Counted from the stretch's first letter, positions 43,508 to 52,462 are shown. The stretch: 64,000 bases of DNA from Brevibacillus sp. SYP-B805 (GCF_011059135.1 NZ_JAALGD010000006.1:62001-126000), one strand, 5' to 3'. Numbers and translations: made by a program. Notes: a model not told the origin generated them from the letters alone.

Positions 43508-43630
43508 GGTGAACACCTCGACCAGATGTAAGTAGTTCCATGGTAACACAATTGTGCGCGGGAAGAAAAACGGCATCCGTGGGTAAAGGGGAAAAAGGGG
43601 AATGGGGGAAAAAGTGGTGGTGAAAAGCGG

Positions 43631-43993
43631 TTATTGCGGGAAGGCAGTGAGATCAAACCATTCGGGATGCTCCTCGTAGGTTATCACGCCATCCGCTGGA
43701 AAAACCATTTTAACAAATTGTCCTGAATGGGCATTGATTTTTACGAAAATACCATCCACAAAAATCTCCCATGTTGACGTGTTCAAAAGTTCTTTTAAAG
43801 GATTGGTATTGTAGGTAACATACTCCACCTGGGAGGAATCGTAAATCAAATTCATATGTTCATTGGTGCGTTCAACATAAATCTTGGCTAATTCAACAGC
43901 TTTCGTTTGGCTAATAGGTTCCTCATGATACTGATGTATACAATAGAAAAGTATTGCGATGGCAATGGCGATTCCTATGAATTTCTTTTTCAT
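43631..43993 (-). CDS. Hypothetical membrane-anchored or secreted protein
   Basis: 120 residues. MKKKFIGIAIAIAILFYCIHQ is a signal or anchor helix. The remainder has a PepSY-like strand pattern (STWEIFVDGIFVKINAHSG; FVKMVFPADGVITYEEH), suggesting an extracytoplasmic domain; this is inference. It is much more AT-rich than the helicase gene beside it and opens the decayed island. ATG after CGGGAGTGTGCC. Confidence 0.65.
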   Translation of the reverse strand: MKKKFIGIAIAIAILFYCIHQYHEEPISQTKAVELAKIYVERTNEHMNLIYDSSQVEYVTYNTNPLKELLNTSTWEIFVDGIFVKINAHSGQFVKMVFPADGVITYEEHPEWFDLTAFPQ

Positions 43994-44107
43994 GGCACAC
44001 TCCCGTTTTTGGACGAATACTCCTTTATGTAAAAAATGAAGAGAAGTTTGAAAAAGAACATGCATATCATTGGCTCGATAAGAAGTGGAAAAGCCTGAAG
44101 GGAGGAA

Positions 44108-44675
44108 ATGAGAGGAATATTTTATTGGCCTTGTTCCACCTGAAGATGTTGTGAAGAGAATCATCCAGTTTCAAATGTTATACCCAAACAATCGACTCAC
44201 AAAGATCGTGGAACCTCACATCACTGTTAAGGCGCAGGGCGGATTAACCGTGGATAAAAACTGATTGAAAAAGGTCGAAATGTTATGCGGACATCTATCA
44301 CCCTTTGAAGTTACCATAGGTAAGCCAGGATGGTTTGGAAAAGAAGTATTGTATCTTAGCGGCATATCGGAGGAGATCTATCATCTCCATTATGGTTTTG
44401 TCAATATTATTTCAACTTCAGAAGAGATGATTAAGAAATATTTTGAAAAAGAACTATATACGCCTCATCTTACAATAGGTACTGTTTATCACGGCAATTC
44501 AATTAAGGAACTGGAAATGATGGAGAAACAGTTAGGAAAAAATTTTGAGATTGACATAAAATTTAAAGCTAAATTCATTCGGGTATATGAATCACGAAAT
44601 AATAACGGTGCGTCATATGTCAAATTAACAGATTTCAACTTCCTCTCACGATTTTCCCACCAGCCCAAAGGGTGA
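44108..44675 (+). pseudogene. 2'-5' RNA ligase-like protein, disrupted
   Basis: The frame YFIGLVPPEDVVKRI to FLSRFSHQPKG reads as a LigT/YjcG-type 2H phosphoesterase with both catalytic motifs, EPHITV and TPHLTI. It is broken by an in-frame TGA at 44262-44264 (after LTVDKN, where a Trp would fit). The likely start ATG at 44108 is one base out of phase with the body. The 3' part alone could run from TTG 44265. Just upstream, an open stretch ending KWKSLKGGNE looks like the tail of another lost gene. Confidence 0.75.
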
Positions 44676-44864
44676 AACATGGATGTTGATATTATAATCC
44701 AATTTGTTCCATGTTTGTAGGGGAAAACCTGTCCACTGAGATACGCCGGGATACCGATCCTGTCATTCATGGTGCATGATGCGTACAAAACAAATTTTCT
44801 ACACAAAAATGTTATGTTATTATGAATGTATGTAAAGAAGTGGAATAAACGTCGAGGGGGGAAG

Positions 44865-45356
44865 ATGACATTGAATAAGGTCCTTATTTTTGACGGGAAC
44901 GACGGTCAACTACGCGCAGGGCTTGGTCCATGGGAGAGCCTTGCCGAATGGAAGACTGGCTTTGTTAAAAAAGCTGCCTGAAGCAGATCAGGCGGTGCGA
45001 CAAGGCAGTTCTTGGATGGTCATTCCAGGCAATGTTCCACTCGTTCGCCATATCTGGTGAAATGCATTGGTTCGAAAGAGTTCTCTTGGATGAAACAAAA
45101 TGGGTTGTTTATAAATACAGCCAGGGGAAATTTGGTTGACGAAGAGGCACTGATACATGCCCTTCAAACACGAAGGATTGCGGGAGCGGCCCTTGACGTG
45201 TTTGCGCAGGAACCCCTCCCTACAACCCATCCGCTTATCACTCTTCCCAATGTTATCCTTACACCGCACATGGCGTGGGGAGGTCCCTGGACGCTTGTGA
45301 ACGACGCGCAAACGTTGCTGAAAGGGATTGCACGATCCTTGCAGGAAACAACATAA
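44865..45356 (+). pseudogene. D-2-hydroxyacid dehydrogenase, degraded
   Basis: Starts well (ATG after GTCGAGGGGGGA; MTLNKVLIFDGNDGQLRAGL), but the frame stops at 44981. A different frame holds the C-terminal part: MKQNGLFINTARGNLVDEEA, ALDVFAQEPLP and LPNVILTPHMAW are hallmark dehydrogenase blocks, including the conserved Glu and His region. The central NAD-binding part is missing, so an internal deletion and frameshifts are likely. Probably non-functional. Confidence 0.8.
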
Positions 45357-45384
45357 CGTACATACATGAGTCGAATCGAACGTG

Positions 45385-46176
45385 TTATGTCGAAGATGAC
45401 AAAGCCGCGTCAAAGGCATCCAATATTTCAAGGAAGCGCGATGCTTCTCTGAATACATGATCGGCGAGCAGCGGCGGGATAATGCTTTTTATGCGGCATG
45501 CCTCAATAAGATCGCGCGCGGTTTTCTTGAAGTCGCGCAATTGGCGCACGGAAATACGATTCTGGTCCACAAACTGATCAAGCAGAGGGGGAGTTTGGGA
45601 TTGCGGCCGCATGGAATCGAGGTCAATCGCCTGAAAAAGGAGTTGATCAAAGTCGTGGCTAAATTCACGAGCCTGTTCCACCAGTTTTCTTTCTGAGGGA
45701 TCCAGCAGATGGTTAATAAATTTGGCGTGGTCGGCCATGATTCGAAGGAAGAAGACATTCTCGTTGATGATGGCATCAGGCAAGGGATCAAGGGTGCCGG
45801 TATTCAACTGCTCCAGCCGCTTCATGAAATAGGCAGCTTCCCTGCTGACATGATCGACCAGCAAGGGGAAATTGTTTCCGCCAATCTTGCAGCGAATGAT
45901 CAGTCCAAGCACTTTTCGCTTAAAGCTCCAAATGTGACAAACCGCATTGTGGACAATGTTGTTAAATTCGAAGATTCGTTGGGGATCTGCATCGGGTGAA
46001 AAAGAAAGGGCCCGATTTTCAATGTCTTCAAAAATGGCGTAAAACCGATTTGCTTCATTAATCAATTGTGTATCGTCACAATGAAACCCTAATTTAAGGA
46101 AGAGAGAATGTTCTTTCATGATTCTCGACCAAAATCTGATTTCATCCAACGACCTGACAACAAAAGCATCTGCCAT
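45385..46176 (-). CDS. DUF2935-domain protein
   Basis: 263 residues, all helical, in two similar halves (LDEIRFWSRIMKEHSLFLKLGF; NVFFLRIMADHAKFINHLLD). The E/H-x2-H spacing resembles ferritin-like or hemerythrin-like metal proteins, as expected for DUF2935. Function unknown. ATG after AAGGGGAGGCGCCGT. Intact, in contrast to the neighbouring pseudogenes. Confidence 0.85.
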   Translation of the reverse strand: MADAFVVRSLDEIRFWSRIMKEHSLFLKLGFHCDDTQLINEANRFYAIFEDIENRALSFSPDADPQRIFEFNNIVHNAVCHIWSFKRKVLGLIIRCKIGGNNFPLLVDHVSREAAYFMKRLEQLNTGTLDPLPDAIINENVFFLRIMADHAKFINHLLDPSERKLVEQAREFSHDFDQLLFQAIDLDSMRPQSQTPPLLDQFVDQNRISVRQLRDFKKTARDLIEACRIKSIIPPLLADHVFREASRFLEILDAFDAALSSST

Positions 46177-46201
46177 ACGGCGCCTCCCCTTTGCGTTGTA
46201 G

Positions 46202-46216
46202 TGTTCGTACAGAACA
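46202..46216 (-). promoter_or_regulatory. Inverted repeat before the DUF2935 gene
   Basis: TGTTCGTACAGAACA, a 15-bp palindrome (TGTTC-N5-GAACA) just upstream of the DUF2935 ribosome site; a candidate repressor site. The rest of 46177-46424 shows no gene. Confidence 0.35.
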
Positions 46217-46424
46217 AACGATGGGCCAACCGTTTGAAGCCTCGTTTTCTGTACTCCTGTCATATCAGCACGATGTATTTCTATGCGTTCACCCAGATCA
46301 TTGCATAGACTCCCGCCCAAATCGACACAGGGGAGATATGCCCAATTCCCAAGTGTATGCCGAGAATCGCAGGTGATCGGGGGCGGAAAGCGATTTCGAT
46401 ACAATGGAAAAGGAGTTGTGAATC

Positions 46425-46688
46425 TTGCTTGACATTGGTACGGTTTCATTGGAATGGGGAACCATGCTTTTTCAGATGATGTTCTTCATTCCCGTTCTGT
46501 TGTTTTATGCGTTCGTCATCTACTTCCTGGTAAGCGTATTAAAGTTTATGAAAAGGAAAAATCAGCTTGATCAAGAGCGGAATCAAAAGTTGGATCGTTT
46601 GATTGATTGGTTTGAGAATCAGGCAAACGAAAGACAAGCACACAGAGCCATCGAGCAAATTGGAAAGCAAGACATGGATCATCCGTGA
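46425..46688 (+). CDS. Small membrane protein, DUF4083-like
   Basis: 87 residues. One transmembrane segment (FFIPVLLFYAFVIYFLVSVL, about 20-39) precedes a charged helical tail (QERNQKLDRLIDWFENQ). The layout resembles DUF4083 proteins of Bacilli; similarity is modest. TTG start with AAGGAG nine bases upstream. Confidence 0.65.
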   Translation: MLDIGTVSLEWGTMLFQMMFFIPVLLFYAFVIYFLVSVLKFMKRKNQLDQERNQKLDRLIDWFENQANERQAHRAIEQIGKQDMDHP

Positions 46689-46856
46689 CTGATACCGGGA
46701 TACGGGAGGGTGTCAGAATCTTCGCCCAATACGGGTGTTGTTCTGGCGTCCCTTTTTATTTTTTTGAAAAACAGGCTTTCTGCTTGGACACATATGATGT
46801 GCAGTCAAATGAGAAGCGGCATAGATTGACTTGTGTATGGGGAAGGGGGATTCAGA

Positions 46857-47038
46857 TGGCAGATTTTGATGTTCAAGTCGGCGAAAATAAAGATTTTTCT
46901 CTTGGGGTCCCAGGAGTGATTGAAATTGTGGATTGTTTTATTCCGGAAAATGCTCGCGGTTTTTTTCATGTCCGGTATTGCATATCCAATGAGTGTTACG
47001 CGTTCGGTCGAGATCAAATAACTTCAACGATGACATGA
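46857..47038 (+). CDS. Possible small protein or gene fragment
   Basis: 60 codons, MADFDVQVGENKDFSLGVPG onward. ATG with AAGGGGG six bases upstream. No family recognised, and the sequence is AT-rich like the surrounding decayed genes. It may be the start of a longer lost gene. Confidence 0.35.
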
Positions 47039-47104
47039 TGCGCAGTGATGGGTATTTATAGAAAAACGAGGGAAAGTATTTTTGGTCATGATTATTTACA
47101 ATAT

Positions 47105-47340
47105 TCAGAATGATGTGTAAGATATAGCTACAGCGAGGAAATCGCTCAGCACCACGGAAAGAGGAGGGCGGACGTCGGCGAGAGACACATCATGGCGTGA
47201 AAGGAGTGATGGCTCCGACAATCGGTTTTCCGACAACGCTCAAGACGCCTGCAGGAAAGGAAGTCAAGCAAAAGTGAATAGCGACGCATATTCAAGCAAG
47301 CCCTGAGCGGTCTTCATGGAAGAGCGTATCAGGGCTTTTG
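47105..47340 (+). promoter_or_regulatory. Candidate structured leader RNA ending in a terminator hairpin
   Basis: Between 47039 and the transporter start there is a ~400-base gap without a gene. It holds several pairable segments (AGCGA with TCGCT near 47133; GTCGG with CCGAC near 47175 and 47215). It ends in a long hairpin in which AAGCCCTGA (47298-47306) pairs with TCAGGGCTT (47329-47337), with TTTT. This arrangement suggests transcription attenuation of the downstream gene. I could not match it to the M-box, yybP-ykoY or T-box consensus. Confidence 0.5.
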
Positions 47341-47449
47341 CATGGGTTACACTAAACAGGAGAATGGGCGGAAGTACCCGAAGGGCCCGGATGTCCTGCA
47401 GCGAAGCGGGGCAGGGAGACGGGCCGTGGGAAGGAGGGGCTTGACGGGC

Positions 47450-48760
47450 ATGACGGCGCTGAACACGCTGTTCAACCTGGTTCTCGTGTTGTTTCTGGTC
47501 TTTCTCAACGCCTTTTTCGTCGCGACCGAGTTCGCCCTCGTCAGGGTTCGGGAATCCCGCATCGCCCAGCTTGTCTCCGAGGGGAACCAGCTGGCACGCA
47601 CGGTAGAGAGCGTGATCGATCAGCTGGATGCCTACCTGTCCGCTTGTCAGCTGGGGATTACGCTGGCCTCGCTCGGGCTTGGCTGGGTGGGAGAACCGGC
47701 AGTCGCCCGCCTGTTTCAGCCGTTGTTCACCTATTTCAACATCGGAGAACCGTGGAATGGGACGATCTCCTTTCTCATCGCTTTTTCCATCATCACCTTT
47801 TTGCACATCGTCCTCGGCGAGCTTGCCCCCAAGTCACTGGCGATCCAGCGTTCCGAATGGATTTCCCTGCATGTGGCGAGGCCGATTCGCCTGTTCTACC
47901 GGGTGATGTACCCGTTCATCGCGTTTCTCAACTGGACGGCAGCCAAAATCCTGGGGCTGTTCGGGATCAAAGCGGACAGCCATGAAGAGGCGCATACGGA
48001 AGAAGAGATCCGCATTCTGGTCAGCGAAAGCCACAAGAGCGGCCTGATCGATCAGACAGAACTGATGCTGGTGGACAATATCTTTGACTTTTCGGAGACG
48101 ATGGCCCGGGAGATCATGGTCCCCCGTACGGACATGATCGTCCTGAATCTGCGGGATCGCTTTGAACATAGCGTCAATCTGGTGAAAAACGGACGGTATA
48201 CCCGCTATCCGGTGGTGGATGGCGATAAGGATCATGTCGTGGGTAGCCTGCATATCAAGGATTTGTTGACCCACGTGCTGCAGGGGGGAGAAGGAGGCCT
48301 GGAGGCGATCATGCGCCCGGTGCTGACCGTGCCGGAGACGATCTCCATCAGCAGGCTTCTGACGATGCTGCAAAAACAGCGCAACCAAATGGCCATCCTG
48401 ATCGATGAGTATGGCGGAACCGCCGGCTTGGTCACGCTGGAAGACATCATGGAAGAGATCGTTGGCGATATCCAGGATGAGTTCGATGACGAACGGCCGG
48501 AGATCGAGCGGAAGGACGACACGTATTCCTTTGACGGGCGCGTTCTGCTGGAAGAGGTAAACGATTATCTCGGCATTTCCCTGGATGACCGGGAAGTGGA
48601 TACGCTGGCAGGGTGGATCTACATGCAGATCGACCATCCGCCCAAAGTGGGCGATAAGGTACGGGCGGACGATCATGAATTTATCGTGGCCGAGGTGGAT
48701 CATTTCCGGATCACGCGCGTGCAGGTGAGAAAAATGGCGGCGCAAACCGCCGATCCTTAA
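47450..48760 (+). CDS. CorC/HlyC (CNNM-CBS) family transporter
   Basis: 436 residues. A four-helix CNNM membrane domain (about 1-190; FLNAFFVATEFALVRVRESR and LGWVGEPAVARLFQPL) is followed by two CBS domains (~205-330; REIMVPRTDMIVLNL, and QMAILIDEYGGTAGLVTLED). A C-terminal CorC/HlyC domain (~345-430) completes it. Members (MpfA/YhdP type) export Mg2+ or other divalent ions. ATG chosen 12 bases after AAGGAGG; TTG 47441 is too close to the site. The long leader before it suggests riboregulation. Confidence 0.9.
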   Translation: MTALNTLFNLVLVLFLVFLNAFFVATEFALVRVRESRIAQLVSEGNQLARTVESVIDQLDAYLSACQLGITLASLGLGWVGEPAVARLFQPLFTYFNIGEPWNGTISFLIAFSIITFLHIVLGELAPKSLAIQRSEWISLHVARPIRLFYRVMYPFIAFLNWTAAKILGLFGIKADSHEEAHTEEEIRILVSESHKSGLIDQTELMLVDNIFDFSETMAREIMVPRTDMIVLNLRDRFEHSVNLVKNGRYTRYPVVDGDKDHVVGSLHIKDLLTHVLQGGEGGLEAIMRPVLTVPETISISRLLTMLQKQRNQMAILIDEYGGTAGLVTLEDIMEEIVGDIQDEFDDERPEIERKDDTYSFDGRVLLEEVNDYLGISLDDREVDTLAGWIYMQIDHPPKVGDKVRADDHEFIVAEVDHFRITRVQVRKMAAQTADP

Positions 48761-48793
48761 CCTTTCCCGCAACCTTGCAGGGAGAGGTTTTTT
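48759..48793 (+). terminator. Intrinsic terminator of the CorC/HlyC gene
   Basis: ACCTTTCCC pairs with GGGAGAGGT (one G-T pair) and is followed by TTTTTT. It begins in the stop codon. Confidence 0.85.
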
Positions 48794-48888
48794 ATGTTAG
48801 AAAAACTTACATAATTTTCTCTTGTTCTTTTCTTTTCCCTTGTTTATAATGCCTACAACGGTACATTTATGTTAGATAATCTTACATA
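48793..48888 (+). promoter_or_regulatory. Sigma-A promoter bracketed by two identical-type operators
   Basis: Operators at 48793-48813 and 48868-48888 both read TATGTTAG-N5-CTTACATA. Between them are -35 TTGTTC (48822-48827), a 17-base spacer and a perfect -10 TATAAT (48845-48850). The second operator covers the early transcribed region. This is a textbook repression layout, possibly with looping. It controls the aromatic-acid-exporter-like gene. Confidence 0.75.
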
Positions 48889-48899
48889 TAAGAGAGGAA

Positions 48900-49943
48900 G
48901 TGGAGGGTTTGGTAGGTGCGCGTGTGATAAAAACATCGGTTGCCGTGCTGCTGTCCATTCTCACCGCGAGGATTTTCGAGCTGGGCACTCCCCATTTTGC
49001 CGGCATCATCGCGGTGCTGGCGGTTCAGCCCTCCATTTACCGTTCCCTGCGCCACGGCATCCAGCATATCATCAGCGCCGTGCTGGGCGCTGCGGTGGGA
49101 GCCTGCGCCCTCTTCGCCGTGGGGAACTCCTTTTGGGTGATGGGGATCGTGACGTTTCTGTTGATGACGCTGCATGTGAAGACGAAGCGAACGAATTCCC
49201 TCCTGGTATCCGTCGTAGTTGCCATCAACACCATGGGGACTTCGAGCCGCTTCTTCGGGGAATCGGCCCTGAATCAGATTGCGTTGGTCCTGATCGGGGT
49301 GGGATACGGCTCGCTGATCAATCTCTGCCGCAAGCCGATTCATCATGAGCGGGCGGCAGCGCTTTTCCGCCAATCGGAAGCGATGCTGCAATCGCTGCTG
49401 CATTATCTGCAGCTTGATCTGCTGAAGGGGACGGTTACCCCGTATGTACAGCTGCGTGATCAAATTGATCAGGTGCGGCAGTATATCGAGAAGGGGAAGG
49501 AACTGTCGGTGCTGATTATGGAGGATCATGCATTCGGGCAGATGCCGGCCAAACACATCCAGACGGCGTTTCGCACCTTTGAAAGCATGGTGGAGCGGAT
49601 TCGGGATATCGCCAAGGAAATGCAGAAGATCCATGTGCGGGATGAAGAAACGCTCTTTGCGCAAAAAGCGCTGATCGCCGTTGCGCGCACTCAGGAGCGG
49701 GTGATGCGGGGGAAAAACCATCATTTGGCATGGTTGGAACGAATATTGGAAGACAGGAGGGCCTTCCTCCGGCAGCGGGCGGCGGGTTCTTCCGCTTTTG
49801 AGAGCAAGCTTGCCTTCCATAATCTGTACGGCTATCTGGGGGAATATGTGCAGCTGATGGCCGATTTGTGCGGGAAGATCAAGGGCGATTCCCTCGGCGT
49901 GGTCCGCATCGAACTTCCGGACCCCCGCCCGGTACGGATGTAG
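48900..49943 (+). CDS. Aromatic-acid exporter (ArAE/FUSC-like) family protein
   Basis: 347 residues. About five N-terminal membrane segments (residues ~8-140; VLLSILTARIFELG, GIIAVLAVQPSIYRSL, HIISAVLGAAVGACALFAVG) precede a long helical cytosolic C-terminal domain. This matches the DUF939/ArAE_1 proteins of Bacilli. Probable efflux of aromatic carboxylates or similar organic acids. The start is uncertain: GTG 48900 is used; in-frame TTG and GTG codons follow within 25 bases. The twin operator just upstream suggests induction by a ligand. Confidence 0.82.
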   Translation: MEGLVGARVIKTSVAVLLSILTARIFELGTPHFAGIIAVLAVQPSIYRSLRHGIQHIISAVLGAAVGACALFAVGNSFWVMGIVTFLLMTLHVKTKRTNSLLVSVVVAINTMGTSSRFFGESALNQIALVLIGVGYGSLINLCRKPIHHERAAALFRQSEAMLQSLLHYLQLDLLKGTVTPYVQLRDQIDQVRQYIEKGKELSVLIMEDHAFGQMPAKHIQTAFRTFESMVERIRDIAKEMQKIHVRDEETLFAQKALIAVARTQERVMRGKNHHLAWLERILEDRRAFLRQRAAGSSAFESKLAFHNLYGYLGEYVQLMADLCGKIKGDSLGVVRIELPDPRPVRM

Positions 49944-50053
49944 CGATGCCGGGCGGTTATTTTTGCGGGAAAAGAAATGTAAAGAATTTGCAACCGCTTT
50001 CTTTTACGTTCGTATAATACAATAAACAAAGAGGACAACTGTGGGAGGGGTAA

Positions 50054-50479
50054 ATGTTGCAGGCCAGTACCGAAAAAGAAAAACGGCTGTTATTTGCATC
50101 GATTCGATTGATGATCTGCGTAGGCCATGCCGATGGATATATGGGAGAAAAGGAAGTCAACCGGATTTATCAGCTGGTGGAGGGGAAGCATTTCACCCTG
50201 CAGGAGAGGCGCATTTTGATGAGCGATCTGGACGACCCCAAATCGCCGGAATCGATTGTCCGCGGGATGAGCATGACGCCGACAGAGAAGCTGACCATCC
50301 TGCGCCAGCTGTATCAAATCGCGCTGATTGACCGGAAGCTGTCTCCAGCGGAAGAGCGGGAAATCAGACGGATCGCCTGCCTTCTGGATATCCCGGAGGA
50401 AAAGCAGCGGCAGGTGGAAGAATGGATCTATGAAGGAATCTCCTGGCGAAACCGCTGGGAGGAAATCGTCGGAGAATAG
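50054..50479 (+). CDS. TerB-like domain protein
   Basis: 141 residues, all helical, with FASIRLMICVGHADGYMGEKEVNRI and LYQIALIDRKLSPAEEREIRRIA. The two DG/DxxL...E metal-binding-type repeats are typical of TerB/DUF533 domains, often associated with stress or metal sensing at membranes. No other ter gene is near. ATG after GGGAGGGGTAA. A TATAAT 30 bases before the start suggests its own promoter. Confidence 0.8.
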   Translation: MLQASTEKEKRLLFASIRLMICVGHADGYMGEKEVNRIYQLVEGKHFTLQERRILMSDLDDPKSPESIVRGMSMTPTEKLTILRQLYQIALIDRKLSPAEEREIRRIACLLDIPEEKQRQVEEWIYEGISWRNRWEEIVGE

Positions 50480-50556
50480 GCGAATGGCCTATTTCTCCGC
50501 TGCTGTCACGCACATACGATGACAGGGAAAGGTGATTTCTCTGGAGGGATTCGTGC

Positions 50557-51522
50557 GTGTACAAACTGATCAGCGTACCGAATAAGACGTATCATCACTG
50601 CGTCAACTGCCTGACCAAGGACGATGGCATCAAGCAGAAGGCGAAAATTTTCGCTGCCCTGGGAATATTGGCTGTGCCTGCCGACGATTATGAGTCGTTT
50701 TGCAAACTGATCGGCAACCGGAAGCACAAGGTGTCCGAAAATGTGACCGTCCGTCTTCATGCCGACGAGATTCCGTGGGGGGTCGAGTATATTGGAGCCC
50801 CGAGATACTGGAATCAAACCAGGGGGCAGGGGGTGAAGGTGGCGATCATCGATACGGGGATTTCCGCGAAACACCCTGACTTGACAGGTCGGGTAAAAGG
50901 GAGAGTCATCATCGCAGGCGGGGGGAAGGCAGGAAAGATCGGCGGCCATGGGACCCACGTCGCCGGCACGATTGCCGCCGTGGCCAACCAGAAAGGGATC
51001 GTAGGCGTAGCGCCGGATGTGGAATTGTACGACGTGCAGGCGTTCGGAGCGGACGGCAATGCCACGGTAGCCGATGTGGTGGCGGGAATCAACTGGGCGG
51101 TGGAGCAAAAGATGGATATCATCAATATGAGTTTTGGCGTGAGCGAAGACAATTACGCCATGCGCCAGGCGGTCAAACGGGCAGCCAGGGCGGGCATTGT
51201 GTTGGTCGCCTCTGCGGGCAACAACGGCGGGGCGCTGGAATATCCGGCCGCCTATCGGGAAGTCGTGGCGGTTGGCGCCGTGGACAAAGACAACCACCTG
51301 GCCTCCTTCAGTGCCCGCGGCCGCGGCCTCGATATGGTGGCGCCCGGCGTCGGGATCAAATCAACCTGGCCGGGGAACCGTTACCGCATCCTGGACGGCA
51401 CATCGATGGCGGCAGCCCATGTCTCCGGGATGTACGCCCTGTCGCTTGCGGCCAAAAATCGCAGGATCATGCGCGGAATCGGCAAGAACTCCGGCGAACC
51501 GCGCAACCAACCGGCATCCTGA
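50557..51522 (+). CDS. Subtilisin-family (S8) serine protease, intracellular type
   Basis: 321 residues. The catalytic triad is complete: Asp99 (AIIDTG), His131 (GHGTHVAGT) and Ser283 (GTSMAAAHVSG), with oxyanion Asn223 (SAGNN). There is no signal peptide. The ~70-residue N-terminal extension ends EIPWGVEYIGA, which resembles the processed junction of intracellular subtilisins; an inhibitory propeptide role is inferred. It contains the motif HHCVNC, whose two Cys are unusual. GTG start after GGAGGGATTCGTGC. Confidence 0.92.
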   Translation: MYKLISVPNKTYHHCVNCLTKDDGIKQKAKIFAALGILAVPADDYESFCKLIGNRKHKVSENVTVRLHADEIPWGVEYIGAPRYWNQTRGQGVKVAIIDTGISAKHPDLTGRVKGRVIIAGGGKAGKIGGHGTHVAGTIAAVANQKGIVGVAPDVELYDVQAFGADGNATVADVVAGINWAVEQKMDIINMSFGVSEDNYAMRQAVKRAARAGIVLVASAGNNGGALEYPAAYREVVAVGAVDKDNHLASFSARGRGLDMVAPGVGIKSTWPGNRYRILDGTSMAAAHVSGMYALSLAAKNRRIMRGIGKNSGEPRNQPAS

Positions 51523-51659
51523 TGGCGTTTCGTGCGAGTCAGCCGGCGAACAATCCGGCTGGCTATTTTTTTGCGGATGATGCTGCACAGATGAACCGTT
51601 GGGTCCTTTCCCGCTTTTTCTGGTAGAATAAAGGGGAAGCAGGTGAGGAGGAGGAAACG

Positions 51660-52442
51660 ATGCAGCGAGTCTTGGTAACAAACGATGACGGCATAGAAGC
51701 GCAGGGCATCCGCCGCCTGGTGGAAGCGCTTCTCGCTCTGGAGGATACAGAGGTATTTGTGGTCGCCCCGGCCGAAGAGAAAAGCGGGGTGGGACACGGC
51801 GTCACCTATCGTGAAGCGCTTGCGCCCGTCCCGCATTCCTTTTATGGACTGCCGGTAAAAGCGTGGGCGATCAACGGCAACCCCGCCGACTGTGTGAAAG
51901 CGGCCTATCATCTGCTGTTTATGCAGGAGAAGAAGCCGGATATCGTCTTTTCCGGCATTAATGTGGGAGCCAACCTTGGCAGGGACGTGTACTATTCCGG
52001 CACATGCAGCGGCGCGCGGGAAGCGGTTCTGCACGGCATTCCGGGCATCGCGCTTTCCTATGACAATTGGGAGGACCAGGAGAATTACGGGGATGTCACC
52101 CGGATCGTCCAGCCGCTGTTGGATCGGTTTCTCACCCGGGCCAAAGCGGGCGATCTTCCCGCCGAGGTGTTCTGGAATGTCAATCTCCCCCATCGCCAAG
52201 CGGATGAGATCAAAGGAATCGCTCCGGCTGTGCTCTCCTTGTACCACTATCGCGATTTGTACAACCGGGAAGCGGAGGGGTACTGGCTCACCCGCCACTA
52301 CCCGCAGGATTTCACCCACCGGGAGGAAGACGATTACCGTCTGCTCAAGGACGGATATATCACGATCACGCCCGTACATATCGATGCCACCGACCGTTCC
52401 GTGCTGCCCCGGATCAACGACTGGTTCGCACCAGCCACCTAG
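51660..52442 (+). CDS. surE: 5'/3'-nucleotidase SurE
   Basis: 260 residues. Dephosphorylates nucleoside monophosphates and short polyphosphates. The N-terminal VLVTNDDGIEAQGIR has the metal-binding Asp pair (Asp9, Asp10). WAINGNPADCVKAA, FSGINVGANLGRDVYYSGT and the SGAREA segment match family blocks. ATG after GTGAGGAGGAGGAAACG. The next gene starts 20 bases later, so a small operon is likely. Confidence 0.95.
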   Translation: MQRVLVTNDDGIEAQGIRRLVEALLALEDTEVFVVAPAEEKSGVGHGVTYREALAPVPHSFYGLPVKAWAINGNPADCVKAAYHLLFMQEKKPDIVFSGINVGANLGRDVYYSGTCSGAREAVLHGIPGIALSYDNWEDQENYGDVTRIVQPLLDRFLTRAKAGDLPAEVFWNVNLPHRQADEIKGIAPAVLSLYHYRDLYNREAEGYWLTRHYPQDFTHREEDDYRLLKDGYITITPVHIDATDRSVLPRINDWFAPAT

Positions 52443-52462
52443 CGGGAAGGAGGGGAGAGAAG

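Noticed and set aside
41681-43531. A 616-codon plus-strand frame opposite the XPB helicase and sigma factor
   Set aside because: Helicase and sigma motifs on the minus strand are unmistakable; the opposite product is unlike any protein family and has no ribosome site.
47105-47340. Assignment of the leader as an M-box or yybP-ykoY riboswitch
   Set aside because: I looked for the conserved blocks of both and did not find them, so only a structured leader is claimed.
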